A DNA stretch of 64,000 nucleotides from Planctomycetota bacterium (lineage in GTDB: Bacteria; Planctomycetota; UBA1135; GCA-002686595), in NCBI GenBank assembly GCA_026692665.1, contig JAPLOF010000020.1, forward strand, positions 1 through 64,000, written 5' to 3'. The position numbers and the translations under genes are program-made. This document shows positions 34,155 to 43,053 of this stretch, one piece after another (the first letter of the stretch is position 1; every line of letters starts with the position of its first letter). The notes beneath the pieces are model-generated. The model had not been told where the DNA came from and did no database searches. It saw nothing but the letters and a program-made list of their open reading frames with translations.

Positions 34155-35393
34155 TCAGCGCGCCCGGTCTCGCACCCAGGCGACCCAGGCCTTCTCGATC
34201 GCATCCACCTTCGCGCCGATCGCCGCCTCCAGGTCGGTCGAGGATCCCTGACCGTTCCACGCGCTGCGCAGGAACAGGAAGAAACGCTCGCGGAAGTGCC
34301 CGCCGTCGGCGGCCATCAGGAAGTGCACGAAGTTGTAGGACTGCGCGTACTTCAGGTCCTGCCGCGATGTCGACAGGTACTCGCCGCTGTCGAAGGTCAG
34401 GATGCGCGACAGCTTGTACGTCTCCACCGCATGGACCTGGGCGCGCATCGAGCGCGAGTCGATCGCGTTCGCGTCGTAGGCCAGCCGTCCCGGCGGCCCG
34501 CCGGTCGTCGCGCGGAAGTACTCGGCCAGGCCCTCGTCGAGCCAGGGCGCGATCGCGCCCTTCCCGCCGCGCGCCAGCACGGCGGTGGACGAGAGGAGCT
34601 GATGGATCGCCTCGTGGACGAGCAGGCTGCGGTCGAGCCCTCCCGTCGCGTTCACGATCAGGATGTTGCCCGCGCGGTCGTAGAACCCACGGCTGCCGCC
34701 GAGCTCCGGGTACGAGCTCGCGTCGGCGTGGATCTGCGCCTGCAGAGGCGTGTCGAGGTGGTAGGCACCGACCTGCGGCGCGATCACGTCGAACCAGATC
34801 GCGTACACGTTCTCCAGGTCGAGGATCGCGTTCGTCGCCTCGAGCAGCGGCAGGTTCGAGCGCACGACCCAGTGCGTCGTCTCGAGTTCCCATGCATCGC
34901 GGAAGTCGGCGCTCTTCTTGACGCGCTCGGTCCAGTTCCAGCGCCGGCCGTCCTCGCGCAGGGTCCAGTCCTTCTCCTTGCGCTCGTGGCCCAGGATGTC
35001 CCGCGCGACGCGGTTCTCCGGGTCCGCGGCGATGGACCGCAGCGCGAACACGCGCGCCTCCTCGGGCAGCCCGAGCCGCGTCGCGAAGGTCGCGATGTCG
35101 GCGATCTTCGTGGCATCCTCCTTCTCGAGGTGGCGCCAGCGCTCCATCGCCTCGCGCCATGCAGCGAGCCGGGACTCGACCGATTGGATCTCCGAGCGCT
35201 CCAGGACGCGGTCGCGCGTGCCGACCCGCAGCACGACGCGCGCGGCCTCCTCGAGGACCACGCGGCCCTCGAGCCGCGTCCCGTCCACGAGCACCACCAG
35301 GTCGGGGGGGCGCCCGCCCGACGGCGGCTCCGCCCACGCCGGGACCGCGAGGAGCGCGAGGAGCACCGGGATGCGCAGGGGAGCCGGGAGCAC
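34155..35393 (-). CDS. Exported peptidase-MA-like (DUF1570-type) metalloprotease
   Basis: 412 residues from GTG at 35393. Signal peptide (LPAPLRIPVLLALLAVPAWA), then a small SHD-like or Sm-like N-terminal part (VVLVDGTRLEGRVVLEEAARVVL, about 33-55, in pieces), and a gluzincin domain. The zinc motif is intact, H260-E261-A-I-H264, and the downstream WLDEGLAEYF (284-293) supplies the likely third ligand E287 or E291. Compared with the relative at 3531-4829, which has lost this motif, this one should be active, probably in the periplasm. It lies back to back with the carboxypeptidase-regulatory-like gene, 56 bases apart. Confidence 0.8.
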   Translation of the reverse strand: MLPAPLRIPVLLALLAVPAWAEPPSGGRPPDLVVLVDGTRLEGRVVLEEAARVVLRVGTRDRVLERSEIQSVESRLAAWREAMERWRHLEKEDATKIADIATFATRLGLPEEARVFALRSIAADPENRVARDILGHERKEKDWTLREDGRRWNWTERVKKSADFRDAWELETTHWVVRSNLPLLEATNAILDLENVYAIWFDVIAPQVGAYHLDTPLQAQIHADASSYPELGGSRGFYDRAGNILIVNATGGLDRSLLVHEAIHQLLSSTAVLARGGKGAIAPWLDEGLAEYFRATTGGPPGRLAYDANAIDSRSMRAQVHAVETYKLSRILTFDSGEYLSTSRQDLKYAQSYNFVHFLMAADGGHFRERFFLFLRSAWNGQGSSTDLEAAIGAKVDAIEKAWVAWVRDRAR

Positions 35394-35449
35394 GGTCCTG
35401 ATGCTAGCCGCCTCGCTCGGCGCGCGCCGTCGCTATCCTGACGGCGACC

Positions 35450-37789
35450 ATGCCGCGGATCGCCCTCGCTCTCGCCGTCTGGAGCCTCCTGCTCCTCGCG
35501 GTCACCGGTCTGGCGCTCTTGGCCCGGCCCGAGAGCGGTCCGCCGATGCCGCGCGGTGCGGCAGCGCGCGGCGTGATCGGCGCGCTCGTCCCCGAGCGCG
35601 AGGTGAAGCCCGAAGCTCCGCGCCGCAGCCCGAGCCCGGCCGAACTCTCCGGCACCGTCGCCCCGCGGATCCCCGAGACGGCTCCGCCTCCCCAGGCGCC
35701 GGCGCGTGCGGCGGAGACCTCGAAGCCCGTGCCCGAGTCCCCGGCGCAGCCCGCGCCCGCTCCCCAGGAGGCGGCGGGGGCCGCACCCTCGACGCACCGG
35801 GACGGCGGCATCCCCGGACTGGGGGCACTGCCCCCCGGTCCGCCGGCCGAGGAGGAGGGCTTCGGACTCCACGTCCTGCAAGCCGACGGGCGTCCGGCGA
35901 ACGACGCGACGGTGCGCTGGATGCTGCAGCGCGACCTCGACGCGCTCGCCGCCCAGGGCCGGGATCCGGCGGCGATGGACCCCGCCGACGTGCTCGCGTC
36001 CTCGACGCACACGACGCGCACGAACTCCACCGGCTTCGGGATGCTCACCAGCACGGCCGGAACCATGCTCATGGATGCGCGTCTCGGCGACCAGTACGGC
36101 TGGGCACGCATCCGACGCGAGGACGTCGGGCACACGCGCATCGTGCTCGCGCACGACACGACGCTCGACGTCGAAGTGGTCGATGCCCAGGGCGCGCCGC
36201 GAGCCCGCGTGCCCGTGGTCCTGCGCGGCGCGAGCTGTCAGCGCATCTGGACCGGGAGCACCGGACCCGACGGACGCGTGCAGCTGCGCCATGCCGACGG
36301 CGTCGTGCGCGCGGCGCGATCCCGCCACGAGGACCTGACCATCGCCGTCGACGTGCCTTCCGGCGCCACGGTCGCGCTGCCGCGCGGCGAGATCCCGACT
36401 CAGGGCGTGCGCCTCGTCGCGCCGCCCGGCCAGCGCGTGCTGGTCTGGGTCCGCGACGTCGCAGCCGCGCCGTGCCTGCGTCCGACGCGCGTCCGGCTCG
36501 CGCCGACGGGACTCGAGAGCGACTGCGCAGCCGTTCGCGAGCGCGCGGCGGTCGACGGGCTGGCGGTCTTCGAGGACGTGCCCGCCGGTCTGAGCCTGGT
36601 CGCGATCGCCGACTCGGCCTGTTCCCCCGATCCCTTGCGCGCCGAGTTGCGCACGACGCCGGCGGCGGAGACCAACGTGGTGCTCGGCGCGAAGTCGGCC
36701 ATGCCGCGCGTGCGCGGCCGGCTGCTCGATCCGCGCGGCGGTCCGTGGCGCGAGTACGACGTCGTCGCGCACGTCGACTCCGCTGGATCCTGGTTGGAGC
36801 AGGGCGGGGCGCGCACCGACGACCGCGGCGCGTTCGAGGTCGACGTCGCGGCACTCCACGTGCCCGATTCCGGGCGCGCATCCGCGCCGATCCCGCTCAC
36901 GCTCGTCGCGCGCAATCGCTACGGCCGGACCGTCGCTTCGGCGCGCATCGAGCTCGCGCCCATTGCCGGTCAGCCGCTGCACGACCTGGGCGATGTCACG
37001 GCCAACGACTGGCCCGTGCTCGTGCGCGGCACCGTGCTCGACGAGAACGAGCGCCCGCTCGAGGGCGCCCCGGTCGAGCAGTGCGATGGCCAGGGCCATC
37101 CGGATCCGCGCACGCAGAGCCTCAGCGACGAGCGCGGTCAGTTCGTGCTGCGCGGCCCGCCGCCCGCGGAAGAGACGATCCTGGTGCGCGCGGTCGAACC
37201 GGAACGCCGGGCGGCCGAGACCACTGTGGCGCTGCGCCGCGGGGACCAGCGCGCGCGGCTCGTGATCGCGATCCACGGTCGCCTCGAGGGATCCGTGCTC
37301 CTGCCCGCGGGTGCCCCCGAAGGCTCGATCGTCGTGCGCGTCGACCAGGCGTCGGGAGCGCAGCTCGCGCTGTCCACCGATACCGCGGGCGCATTCGCCT
37401 TCAGCAACGTCGAAGCCGGGGATGCGCGCATCGCGTTCCTGCCGCAGGGGTTCGGCGACCCCGTTTTCGTGCTGGATTCCGTGGGCATCCCGCGCGGCGG
37501 AGTGTGCCGCGACCCGCGACTCGTCGGCGTCGACCTGCGCCAGCTGCTCGTCGTGGTCGAGCTGGAGGTCGTGGACGAGCGCGGGCAACCCATCCTCTCG
37601 GGCTGGGCCGGGCCGGTCAGCACGGGGCGTGCGCGCGGCCGTTCGTACGACATGGTCGACGGTGTCGCGCGTGTCGTCGTCGCCAAGGGCGGACCGGCGC
37701 TGCAGGTCTCCGCCGACGGCTACGAACCGGTGGTCCTGCAGTCGCCCACGGGCCGCGTCCGCATCGAGCTGAAGCCGAGCGGGCAATGA
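35450..37789 (+). CDS. Large carboxypeptidase-regulatory-like domain protein
   Basis: 779 residues. An N-terminal membrane helix (about 4-25, ALALAVWSLLLLAVTGLALL) is followed by a Pro/Ala-rich linker (about 26-120) and then several Ig-like beta domains of the carboxypeptidase-regulatory/Big type, recognised by recurring patterns such as VVDAQGAPRARVPVVLRG, VLDENERPLEGAPVEQ and VVDERGQPILSGW. This should be a membrane-anchored protein with its bulk outside the cytoplasm, involved in binding rather than catalysis. The stop overlaps the thiD start (ATGA). Its domain content resembles the C-terminal part of the sigma-factor fusion at 43991-47329. Confidence 0.75.
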   Translation: MPRIALALAVWSLLLLAVTGLALLARPESGPPMPRGAAARGVIGALVPEREVKPEAPRRSPSPAELSGTVAPRIPETAPPPQAPARAAETSKPVPESPAQPAPAPQEAAGAAPSTHRDGGIPGLGALPPGPPAEEEGFGLHVLQADGRPANDATVRWMLQRDLDALAAQGRDPAAMDPADVLASSTHTTRTNSTGFGMLTSTAGTMLMDARLGDQYGWARIRREDVGHTRIVLAHDTTLDVEVVDAQGAPRARVPVVLRGASCQRIWTGSTGPDGRVQLRHADGVVRAARSRHEDLTIAVDVPSGATVALPRGEIPTQGVRLVAPPGQRVLVWVRDVAAAPCLRPTRVRLAPTGLESDCAAVRERAAVDGLAVFEDVPAGLSLVAIADSACSPDPLRAELRTTPAAETNVVLGAKSAMPRVRGRLLDPRGGPWREYDVVAHVDSAGSWLEQGGARTDDRGAFEVDVAALHVPDSGRASAPIPLTLVARNRYGRTVASARIELAPIAGQPLHDLGDVTANDWPVLVRGTVLDENERPLEGAPVEQCDGQGHPDPRTQSLSDERGQFVLRGPPPAEETILVRAVEPERRAAETTVALRRGDQRARLVIAIHGRLEGSVLLPAGAPEGSIVVRVDQASGAQLALSTDTAGAFAFSNVEAGDARIAFLPQGFGDPVFVLDSVGIPRGGVCRDPRLVGVDLRQLLVVVELEVVDERGQPILSGWAGPVSTGRARGRSYDMVDGVARVVVAKGGPALQVSADGYEPVVLQSPTGRVRIELKPSGQ

Positions 37790-38562
37790 ACGCGAAGCCG
37801 CGCGTCCTCGTGGTCGCCGGGCACGATCCGAGCGGCGCGGGGCTGGATGCCGATCGCGATGCGCTCGCAGCGCTCGCCGTCGAATTCGTCGGCGTCGAGA
37901 CGGCGCGCACCGACCAGGACGACCGCGGCGTCCGCTCGATCGGCGCGCGCGAGCCGGCGCAGTGGGGCGCGGAGGCGGAGCATCACGTGCACGCTGGCAT
38001 CGCCGCGCTGAAGTTCGGACTGCTGCCCGGCGAGGCCCACGTGGCGCGCGCCGCACAGCTCGTCGCGCACCTGCGACGCGGCCGCCACGCGTCCACGCCG
38101 GTGGTCCTCGATCCCGTGATCGCGGCCTCGAGCGGTACGCGCTTCCTCGACACGGCCGGCGTCGAGTCGCTGCGCGGCGAGCTGCTCGGCCTGGACCTCG
38201 TCGTGACGCCGAACCTCCCCGAGGCGGCCGAGCTCGCGAGCGTGCCACTCCGCGACCTGGAGCAGGACCTCGCGGCCCGCCTCGACGTCGCGCGGCTCCT
38301 GCTCGGCCTCGGCGCGCGGGCGGTCGTGCTCAAGGGCGGACACGGCCTGGAGGACCCGGTGCGGGACCTGGTCCAGGAGAGCGGAGCCGCGCCCGTCTGG
38401 CTGGCGCACCCGCGGATCCCGGGCGGGAAACTGCGCGGCTCGGGCTGCCGCTTCGCCTCGCACCTGGCCGGGTCCCTGGGGCTCGGCCGGCCGCTCGCGG
38501 AGGCCGCCCGGGCGGACGGGGAGTTCGTCGCGTCCCGGATCCGGCCCGGCGGGGGGCGCTGA
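37786..38562 (+). CDS. thiD: Hydroxymethylpyrimidine (phosphate) kinase-like protein
   Basis: 258 residues. PfkB/ribokinase-fold kinase of the ThiD group, which phosphorylates HMP and HMP-P in thiamine synthesis. Visible features: VVAGHDPSGAGLDADRDA (about 8-25), GLLPGE, VVLDPVIAASSG (about 104-115), TPNLPEAAELA (near 145), VVLKGGHG and the anion-hole motif GSGCRFASHLA near the C-terminus with the conserved cysteine. No other thiamine gene is adjacent; it overlaps a membrane-anchored beta-domain protein, an odd partner. It could be a pyridoxal-type kinase of the same family, but HMP kinase is more likely. Confidence 0.85.
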   Translation: MNAKPRVLVVAGHDPSGAGLDADRDALAALAVEFVGVETARTDQDDRGVRSIGAREPAQWGAEAEHHVHAGIAALKFGLLPGEAHVARAAQLVAHLRRGRHASTPVVLDPVIAASSGTRFLDTAGVESLRGELLGLDLVVTPNLPEAAELASVPLRDLEQDLAARLDVARLLLGLGARAVVLKGGHGLEDPVRDLVQESGAAPVWLAHPRIPGGKLRGSGCRFASHLAGSLGLGRPLAEAARADGEFVASRIRPGGGR

Positions 38563-38633
38563 ACTCCGGCCGGAAACGGCGGGCAGCCAGGACTTGCCCC
38601 GCGCCCGCGGGGCGCTATCCTTCCTCGCCCTAC

Positions 38634-38708
38634 GCGGCTGTAGCTCAGTGGTAGAGCGCCACCTTGCCAAGGTGGATGTCGAGGGTTCAAATCCCTTCAG
38701 CCGCTCCA
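38634..38708 (+). tRNA. tRNA-Gly (GCC)
   Basis: Cloverleaf complete: acceptor GCGGCTG (38634-38640) pairs with CAGCCGC (38698-38704); anticodon stem CCACC/GGTGG closes the loop TTGCCAA with anticodon GCC at 38666-38668; the T arm is GAGGG-TTCAAAT-CCCTT. Discriminator T at 38705 and an encoded CCA at 38706-38708. It lies 71 bases after the thiD stop. Confidence 0.97.
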
Positions 38709-38864
38709 ATTCACGCCTCGGCGACGGGTTCCACCGGCCGACGCGTCCTCTCGACCCGCCCCGCGCGGGTCGTTTGGTTTCCGGGCCGGCACCTGCGCGA
38801 CGTCGCCATGCGCCGGCGCGTCCGAGATCTTGGTCGGCGCTTTGGCTGAGCCAGCACGAAAACA

Positions 38865-38893
38865 CCGCGGGCCGGCACTGGGCCGGCCCGCGG
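38865..38893. terminator. Bidirectional terminator hairpin
   Basis: Perfect 12-base stem CCGCGGGCCGGC / GCCGGCCCGCGG around ACTGG. On the minus strand it is followed by TGTTTTCG, and it lies 23 bases after the stop of the HYR-like gene (38917), for which it is the intrinsic terminator. On the plus strand TTTCG follows. The 156 bases between tRNA-Gly and this hairpin contain no gene. Confidence 0.75.
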
Positions 38894-38916
38894 TTTCGAA
38901 CCCGAATCATCCGGGA

Positions 38917-39954
38917 TCAGAGGATCAGCAGGCAGTCCTCGGCGACGAACTTGCAACCGTCGCAAAGGCGGCCCGTGACCACGACCGAGACCACCGAGCC
39001 GGCCGGGAGATCGTCGAGGCCGAGGCGCTGGTTCAGCTTGCTGCGCTTGAAGTAGCCGACCAGGTCGAGCTTGCCGTCGGGGCCGACCGCGCTGCAGTCG
39101 CATTCCGCGCCGCCGAAGAACGGACCGGCGACGTCGGCGAGCGTGAAGCACTGGGCCGACACCGGGCCGCCGTCGCAGTTGCGGCCGTAGAGCTTGACCG
39201 TGTTCCACTGGATGTTGCCGACGTTGAAGCCGTCGAGGCCCAGGATCGCGACCGGCAGGAGGTCACAGGCGTCCGGGTCGTAGCCGTTCGGGCAGACGCC
39301 GGGGCGCACGTCGAGCTTCGTGACGTTCTTCACGACGTCGATCGTCTGGAAGCAGACCGACTGGTTGCAGTCGTTGTCCGTGGCCTTCCAACGGCGACGG
39401 ATCACGCTGTCGAAGCGATCGGCCGCGCACGCGCCGGGAGTCACCGTGTCCTTGTAGGTGACCTTGACGTCCGTGTCGCAGTTGTCCGTCGCCGTCGCGC
39501 GGCCCAGGGCGTCGGGCGACGTGTCGGAGCCGCAGAACACCTTGGCGTTCTCCGGGCACGTGATCACGGGCGGCGTGCAGTCGCGCACGCGCACCGTGGC
39601 GTGGCAGGACTTCGAGTTGTTGCCGTTCGTGACCGTCAGGCGGACCACGACGTTGAAGGAGCAGTCGTTCGAGACCGGGATCGTCAGGGTCGGCGTCCCG
39701 CTCGCAGCGTCGTCGAACAGGGCGCCGGGGAACGTCGTGGTCCAGGCGTACCCCGTCTCGTTGGTCGAGTCGCGGCCGTCGAGCTGGACGGTGACGAACG
39801 GGGCCTGGGCGCCGACGGTGTAGGGACCACCGGCGTCACACTGCAACTGGTTGTTTCCACCGCCGCCACCGCCGTTACAGCCGTTGGCGAGCGAGGAGGG
39901 AGCGAACGCAAAGGCGCTCGCTGCGACGAAGAACGCGGAGAGGAGCTTGGACAT
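38917..39954 (-). CDS. Exported HYR-domain-like protein
   Basis: 345 residues from ATG 39954. Signal peptide MSKLLSAFFVAASAFAFA ending near SLANG, then a poly-glycine stretch (CNGGGGGGNN) and a PKD-like part (GPYTVGAQAPFVTVQLDG). A hyalin-repeat-like section follows: CTPPVITCPENAKVFCG and ATDNC, with many paired cysteines, a pattern of HYR domains. The C-terminal part (about 230-345) has VAILGLDGFNVGNIQ and CDCSAVGPDGKLDLVGYF, a beta-structured module typical of exported planctomycete-type proteins. It is likely extracellular and disulfide-bonded. Monocistronic with its own terminator. Confidence 0.75.
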   Translation of the reverse strand: MSKLLSAFFVAASAFAFAPSSLANGCNGGGGGGNNQLQCDAGGPYTVGAQAPFVTVQLDGRDSTNETGYAWTTTFPGALFDDAASGTPTLTIPVSNDCSFNVVVRLTVTNGNNSKSCHATVRVRDCTPPVITCPENAKVFCGSDTSPDALGRATATDNCDTDVKVTYKDTVTPGACAADRFDSVIRRRWKATDNDCNQSVCFQTIDVVKNVTKLDVRPGVCPNGYDPDACDLLPVAILGLDGFNVGNIQWNTVKLYGRNCDGGPVSAQCFTLADVAGPFFGGAECDCSAVGPDGKLDLVGYFKRSKLNQRLGLDDLPAGSVVSVVVTGRLCDGCKFVAEDCLLIL

Positions 39955-40283
39955 GGTGTGAGGTGTCGAGAAGGCGCACGGCTGCGGCAGCGACGGCGCG
40001 GAAGGCGAGAGCGGGTTGAGGGTGGTGATCGCGTTCGCGCTCCGTGTGCGGAGGAGCGGTTCGGTGCCCCGGCCTGCCGACCGGAGAGCGATCGAAGAAC
40101 CGTACCCCCGGCGCATGGGCGGGCCAGTCGAACGCGCGGTTCGTAGCGCAAGTCCGCTGGAACGTGCCGCATGCGAAAACAGCGGCGAATCCAAGGCGGG
40201 AACGCGTTCGGTCAGCACACGGAAGCGCTTTCCGCGACCTGGAAGCACGTGCTCGGAAATGAGCGCGCGGGAAGGAACGGCCT
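39955..40283. other. Intergenic region upstream of the HYR-like gene
   Basis: 329 bases between two minus-strand genes. It must hold the promoter of the HYR-like gene and the end of the permease transcript. I found no convincing promoter pair, no terminator and no gene. Confidence 0.35.
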
Positions 40284-41252
40284 TCAGGTCTTCGTCGAGC
40301 GTTCGCGCGGTCCCGACCCGGCGAGCTCGGCGACGAGGTTGCCGGCCAACAGGAGTCCACCGCCGAGGAGCAGCCAGCTCGTGAACTCGTCCTCGCCCGC
40401 GGAGACGCCGATCATGGCGGCCCAGATCGGTTCGAGCGCGTAGAGGATCGCCGCGCGGACCGGCTCCACCTCGCGCTGGTAGAGGTTCATGAAGGCCAGC
40501 GCCACCACGGTCCCGAACACGGTCGTCAGGAGCAGCGGCCACACGAAGGACGGATCGCGGCACAAATCGAGGACCTGGTCGAGGCCGATCCCCTCGCCGC
40601 GGGCCGCCTCGATCGCGAGGAGCACGGCGCCGCCCATGGCGACCCACACGAACATGGTCAGCGTCACCGGCATCGCCGGGAGGCGCTTCGTCACCCGGTC
40701 GGTGGCCAGGATGTGCACCGCGAATGCGATCGAAGCGCCGACGGTGAGCAGCTCACCCAGCCGCCATTCGGCGACCTCGGGTCGGCCGCGCACGATCGCC
40801 GCCCCGGCGGTCGCGAGCAGCGCGCCGATCGCGAAGCCGACGCGCGGCAGTCGACGCTCGATCACGGCGGTGAGGATCGCGAGGAAGAGCACGTACAGGC
40901 TCGTCAGGAACGCCGAGACCGCTGGCGTGACCTGGCCCAGCCCGATCATCTGCAGCACGAAGCCCACGACGAGCAGGAAGCCGAGCCATGCGCCGCCGCG
41001 CCACGCTCCGCCACCGAGCTCGCGGCGCGCGGCCGGTACGAATGCGAAGAGGATCACCGTGGCGAGCCCGAAGCGCAGCGCGAGGAACAGCGCTGAGCCC
41101 GCGATCGCGTGGCCCGGCCCGGTGACGCGCTCCATCGCCTCGACCGCCTGCTTCATCCACAGGAACGTGAAGCCCCAGATGATGCTGACGCAGAACAGCG
41201 CGATCGTGGCGCGTGTGCGCATCGATCGCGGCCGCTCCGTCTTCGGTTCCAT
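40284..41252 (-). CDS. EamA/DMT-superfamily transporter
   Basis: 322 residues from ATG at 41252 (MEPKTERPRSMRTR). Ten predicted membrane helices arranged as two EamA repeats, with family features such as FCVSIIWGFTFLWMKQAVE at the start of the first repeat, a helix with LTSLYVLFLAIL and, in the second repeat, FGTVVALAFMNLYQREVEPVRAAILYALEPIW-like (about 245-280). Such permeases export metabolites or amino acids; the substrate cannot be read from the sequence. Single gene, divergent from the M48 peptidase gene, 107 bases apart. Confidence 0.9.
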   Translation of the reverse strand: MEPKTERPRSMRTRATIALFCVSIIWGFTFLWMKQAVEAMERVTGPGHAIAGSALFLALRFGLATVILFAFVPAARRELGGGAWRGGAWLGFLLVVGFVLQMIGLGQVTPAVSAFLTSLYVLFLAILTAVIERRLPRVGFAIGALLATAGAAIVRGRPEVAEWRLGELLTVGASIAFAVHILATDRVTKRLPAMPVTLTMFVWVAMGGAVLLAIEAARGEGIGLDQVLDLCRDPSFVWPLLLTTVFGTVVALAFMNLYQREVEPVRAAILYALEPIWAAMIGVSAGEDEFTSWLLLGGGLLLAGNLVAELAGSGPRERSTKT

Positions 41253-41359
41253 GGGCGAGGGACGGTAGCGGCGGCGCGGCGACCTGGCCACGGGCGTGCT
41301 AGGTTGTGCGCGCGCGGCGCCCCCTCGCGCAGTCTTCCGTCGATGGCTCGAGTCCTCCG

Positions 41360-42346
41360 ATGAACGCGATTCAACGCACCCTCAGCGCCCTTCTCCTCCT
41401 GGCCCCGCTCACCGCCTGTGCCACCGACCGGCAGGTGATCGAGCAGGCCAACGACGCGCACCATGAGCTCGAGCCGGCCGTGCTCAAGGACCCCGAGCTC
41501 GCCGGCTACCTGCAGTCGATGGGGGACCGCATCGTCGGCGAGGCCAAGAAGCTCTCCGACGCGCGCTTCGGCCCGAAGAGCCACTTCGACGAGGACCCGG
41601 CGTGGATGTTCTCGAACTCGCAGTTCCACTTCGTGAACAGCGAGACCTTGAACGCCTTCACGACGGGCGGCTCCCACATGTACATCTACACGCAGCTCCT
41701 GCAGCAGTGCCGCTCCGAGGACGAACTCGCCGCCGTGATGGCGCACGAGTACGCGCACGTCTACGCGCGTCACGTCCGCAAGGGGATGGACCGGCAGTAC
41801 GTCGCGATGGGCGGCGCGCTCGCGGCCGGGGTGCTCGGGTACACGCTGGCCGACGACAACAAGCTCGAGGTGGCCGGTCTCGCCGCGGTCGGCGCCGGGA
41901 TGCTCGGCAGCTTCCTGAACCAGGGCTTCACGCGCGACGACGAGGCGGAGGCCGATTCGTTGGGCTTCGAGTTCTACGCGCGCGCCGGCTGGGACCCGGC
42001 GCGCTTCGGCGACTTCTTCCAGGCGATGATCGACCTGGGCTACGACACGACGCCCGAGATGATGAGCGACCACCCGACGCTCGCGAGCCGCGTGGTCGCC
42101 GCGCGCGCCGCCGCCGCGAAGCTGCCGGCCGACGCCAAGTCGTGGCGCAAGCCGGCCGTGGCCGAGGGCCCGAAGTTCAAGGCGATGCAGTCGCGTGCCG
42201 CGCAGATCGCGAAGTCGCTGCCGAAGGACCAGACGATGGAGACGGCGCAGACCCTCTTGAACGCCGTGGGGAACTGCCTGATGCCGACGGACCAGCCGCA
42301 GCAGATCGAGGCACGGACGAAGGTCGAGAAAGCGCTCGGGAACTGA
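41360..42346 (+). CDS. M48-family metallopeptidase lipoprotein
   Basis: 328 residues from ATG at 41360. Lipobox LTAC (C20) after a short signal sequence. Zinc motif H129-E130-YA-H133 inside VMAHEYAHVYARH, and the third-ligand region DDEAEADSLG (193-202). A Gly/Ala-rich hydrophobic segment lies at 148-185. This matches the small LoiP/BepA-like branch of M48 peptidases that act on misfolded outer membrane proteins. Lipidated, so anchored in the periplasm. The remaining C-terminal 80 residues are helical. Confidence 0.9.
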   Translation: MNAIQRTLSALLLLAPLTACATDRQVIEQANDAHHELEPAVLKDPELAGYLQSMGDRIVGEAKKLSDARFGPKSHFDEDPAWMFSNSQFHFVNSETLNAFTTGGSHMYIYTQLLQQCRSEDELAAVMAHEYAHVYARHVRKGMDRQYVAMGGALAAGVLGYTLADDNKLEVAGLAAVGAGMLGSFLNQGFTRDDEAEADSLGFEFYARAGWDPARFGDFFQAMIDLGYDTTPEMMSDHPTLASRVVAARAAAAKLPADAKSWRKPAVAEGPKFKAMQSRAAQIAKSLPKDQTMETAQTLLNAVGNCLMPTDQPQQIEARTKVEKALGN

Positions 42347-42453
42347 CGCGCGCGTCGAGGAAACGAGCGCCCGCGCTCCCCGACCCCGATCGGGCCGCTC
42401 TGTGGCGGCCCCCGAACGCGTGAGTCCAGCGCAGGCTCGCGGAGCGCGCACCC

Positions 42454-43053
42454 TCATTCCGTCGGGCGCTGTCCGCGCTCCAACTCCGCCCGCAAGGTGT
42501 CCCGCGCCGCGTGGAGGCGCGAGTCGACCGTCCCGATCGGCACGCCCAGGATCTCCGCGATCTGTGCCCGCGGCAGCTCGTCGAGCGCCGCGAGGCCTAG
42601 CACCGTCCGCTGCGCCGCGGGCAGGCGCGCGATGGCGGAGAGCACGCGGGCCGCGCCCTCGCGCTCGGCCGCCAGCGTGGCGGGGTCGCGCTCGCCGCCC
42701 GTCGCGGGCGCCGCGCGCTCCTCCATCTCGACGTCGTCGAACGCGCGCGCCGAGACGCGCTCGCCGCGCTCACCGCGGCTCTTCACGCGCAGCGCGGCGC
42801 GGATCGCGACGCGGAAGAGCCACGTCGTGAGGCGCGCGTCGGCGCGGAAGCCGTCGACTCCGCGCAGCACGTCGATGAACGTCTCCTGCACGGCGTCCTC
42901 CGCGTCCGCCGGGCGGCACGTGACGCGCAGGCACAGTTGGAAGAGCGGGCGACCGACGAGCCCGAACAACTCGTCCAGCGCGCGATCCCGCGCGCGGCGG
43001 TCGCGACCTTGCAGGTCCGCGACGAGCCGCGCTTCGACGGAGGGCTCGATCAC
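42454..43053 (-). CDS. ECF-type RNA polymerase sigma factor
   Basis: 199 residues, GTG start overlapping the upstream membrane-protein stop (GTGA). Region 2: ELFGLVGRPLFQLCLRVTC and DAEDAVQETFIDVLRG (about 28-65), with DARLTTWLFRVAIRAAL; region 4: LPAAQRTVLGLAALDELPRAQIAEILGVPIGTVDSRLHAAR-type helix-turn-helix (about 143-184). Unusually, the coupled membrane protein gene comes first. The order suggests that this small polytopic protein serves as the regulator of the sigma factor, although no anti-sigma motif is visible in it. Confidence 0.9.
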   Translation of the reverse strand: MIEPSVEARLVADLQGRDRRARDRALDELFGLVGRPLFQLCLRVTCRPADAEDAVQETFIDVLRGVDGFRADARLTTWLFRVAIRAALRVKSRGERGERVSARAFDDVEMEERAAPATGGERDPATLAAEREGAARVLSAIARLPAAQRTVLGLAALDELPRAQIAEILGVPIGTVDSRLHAARDTLRAELERGQRPTE

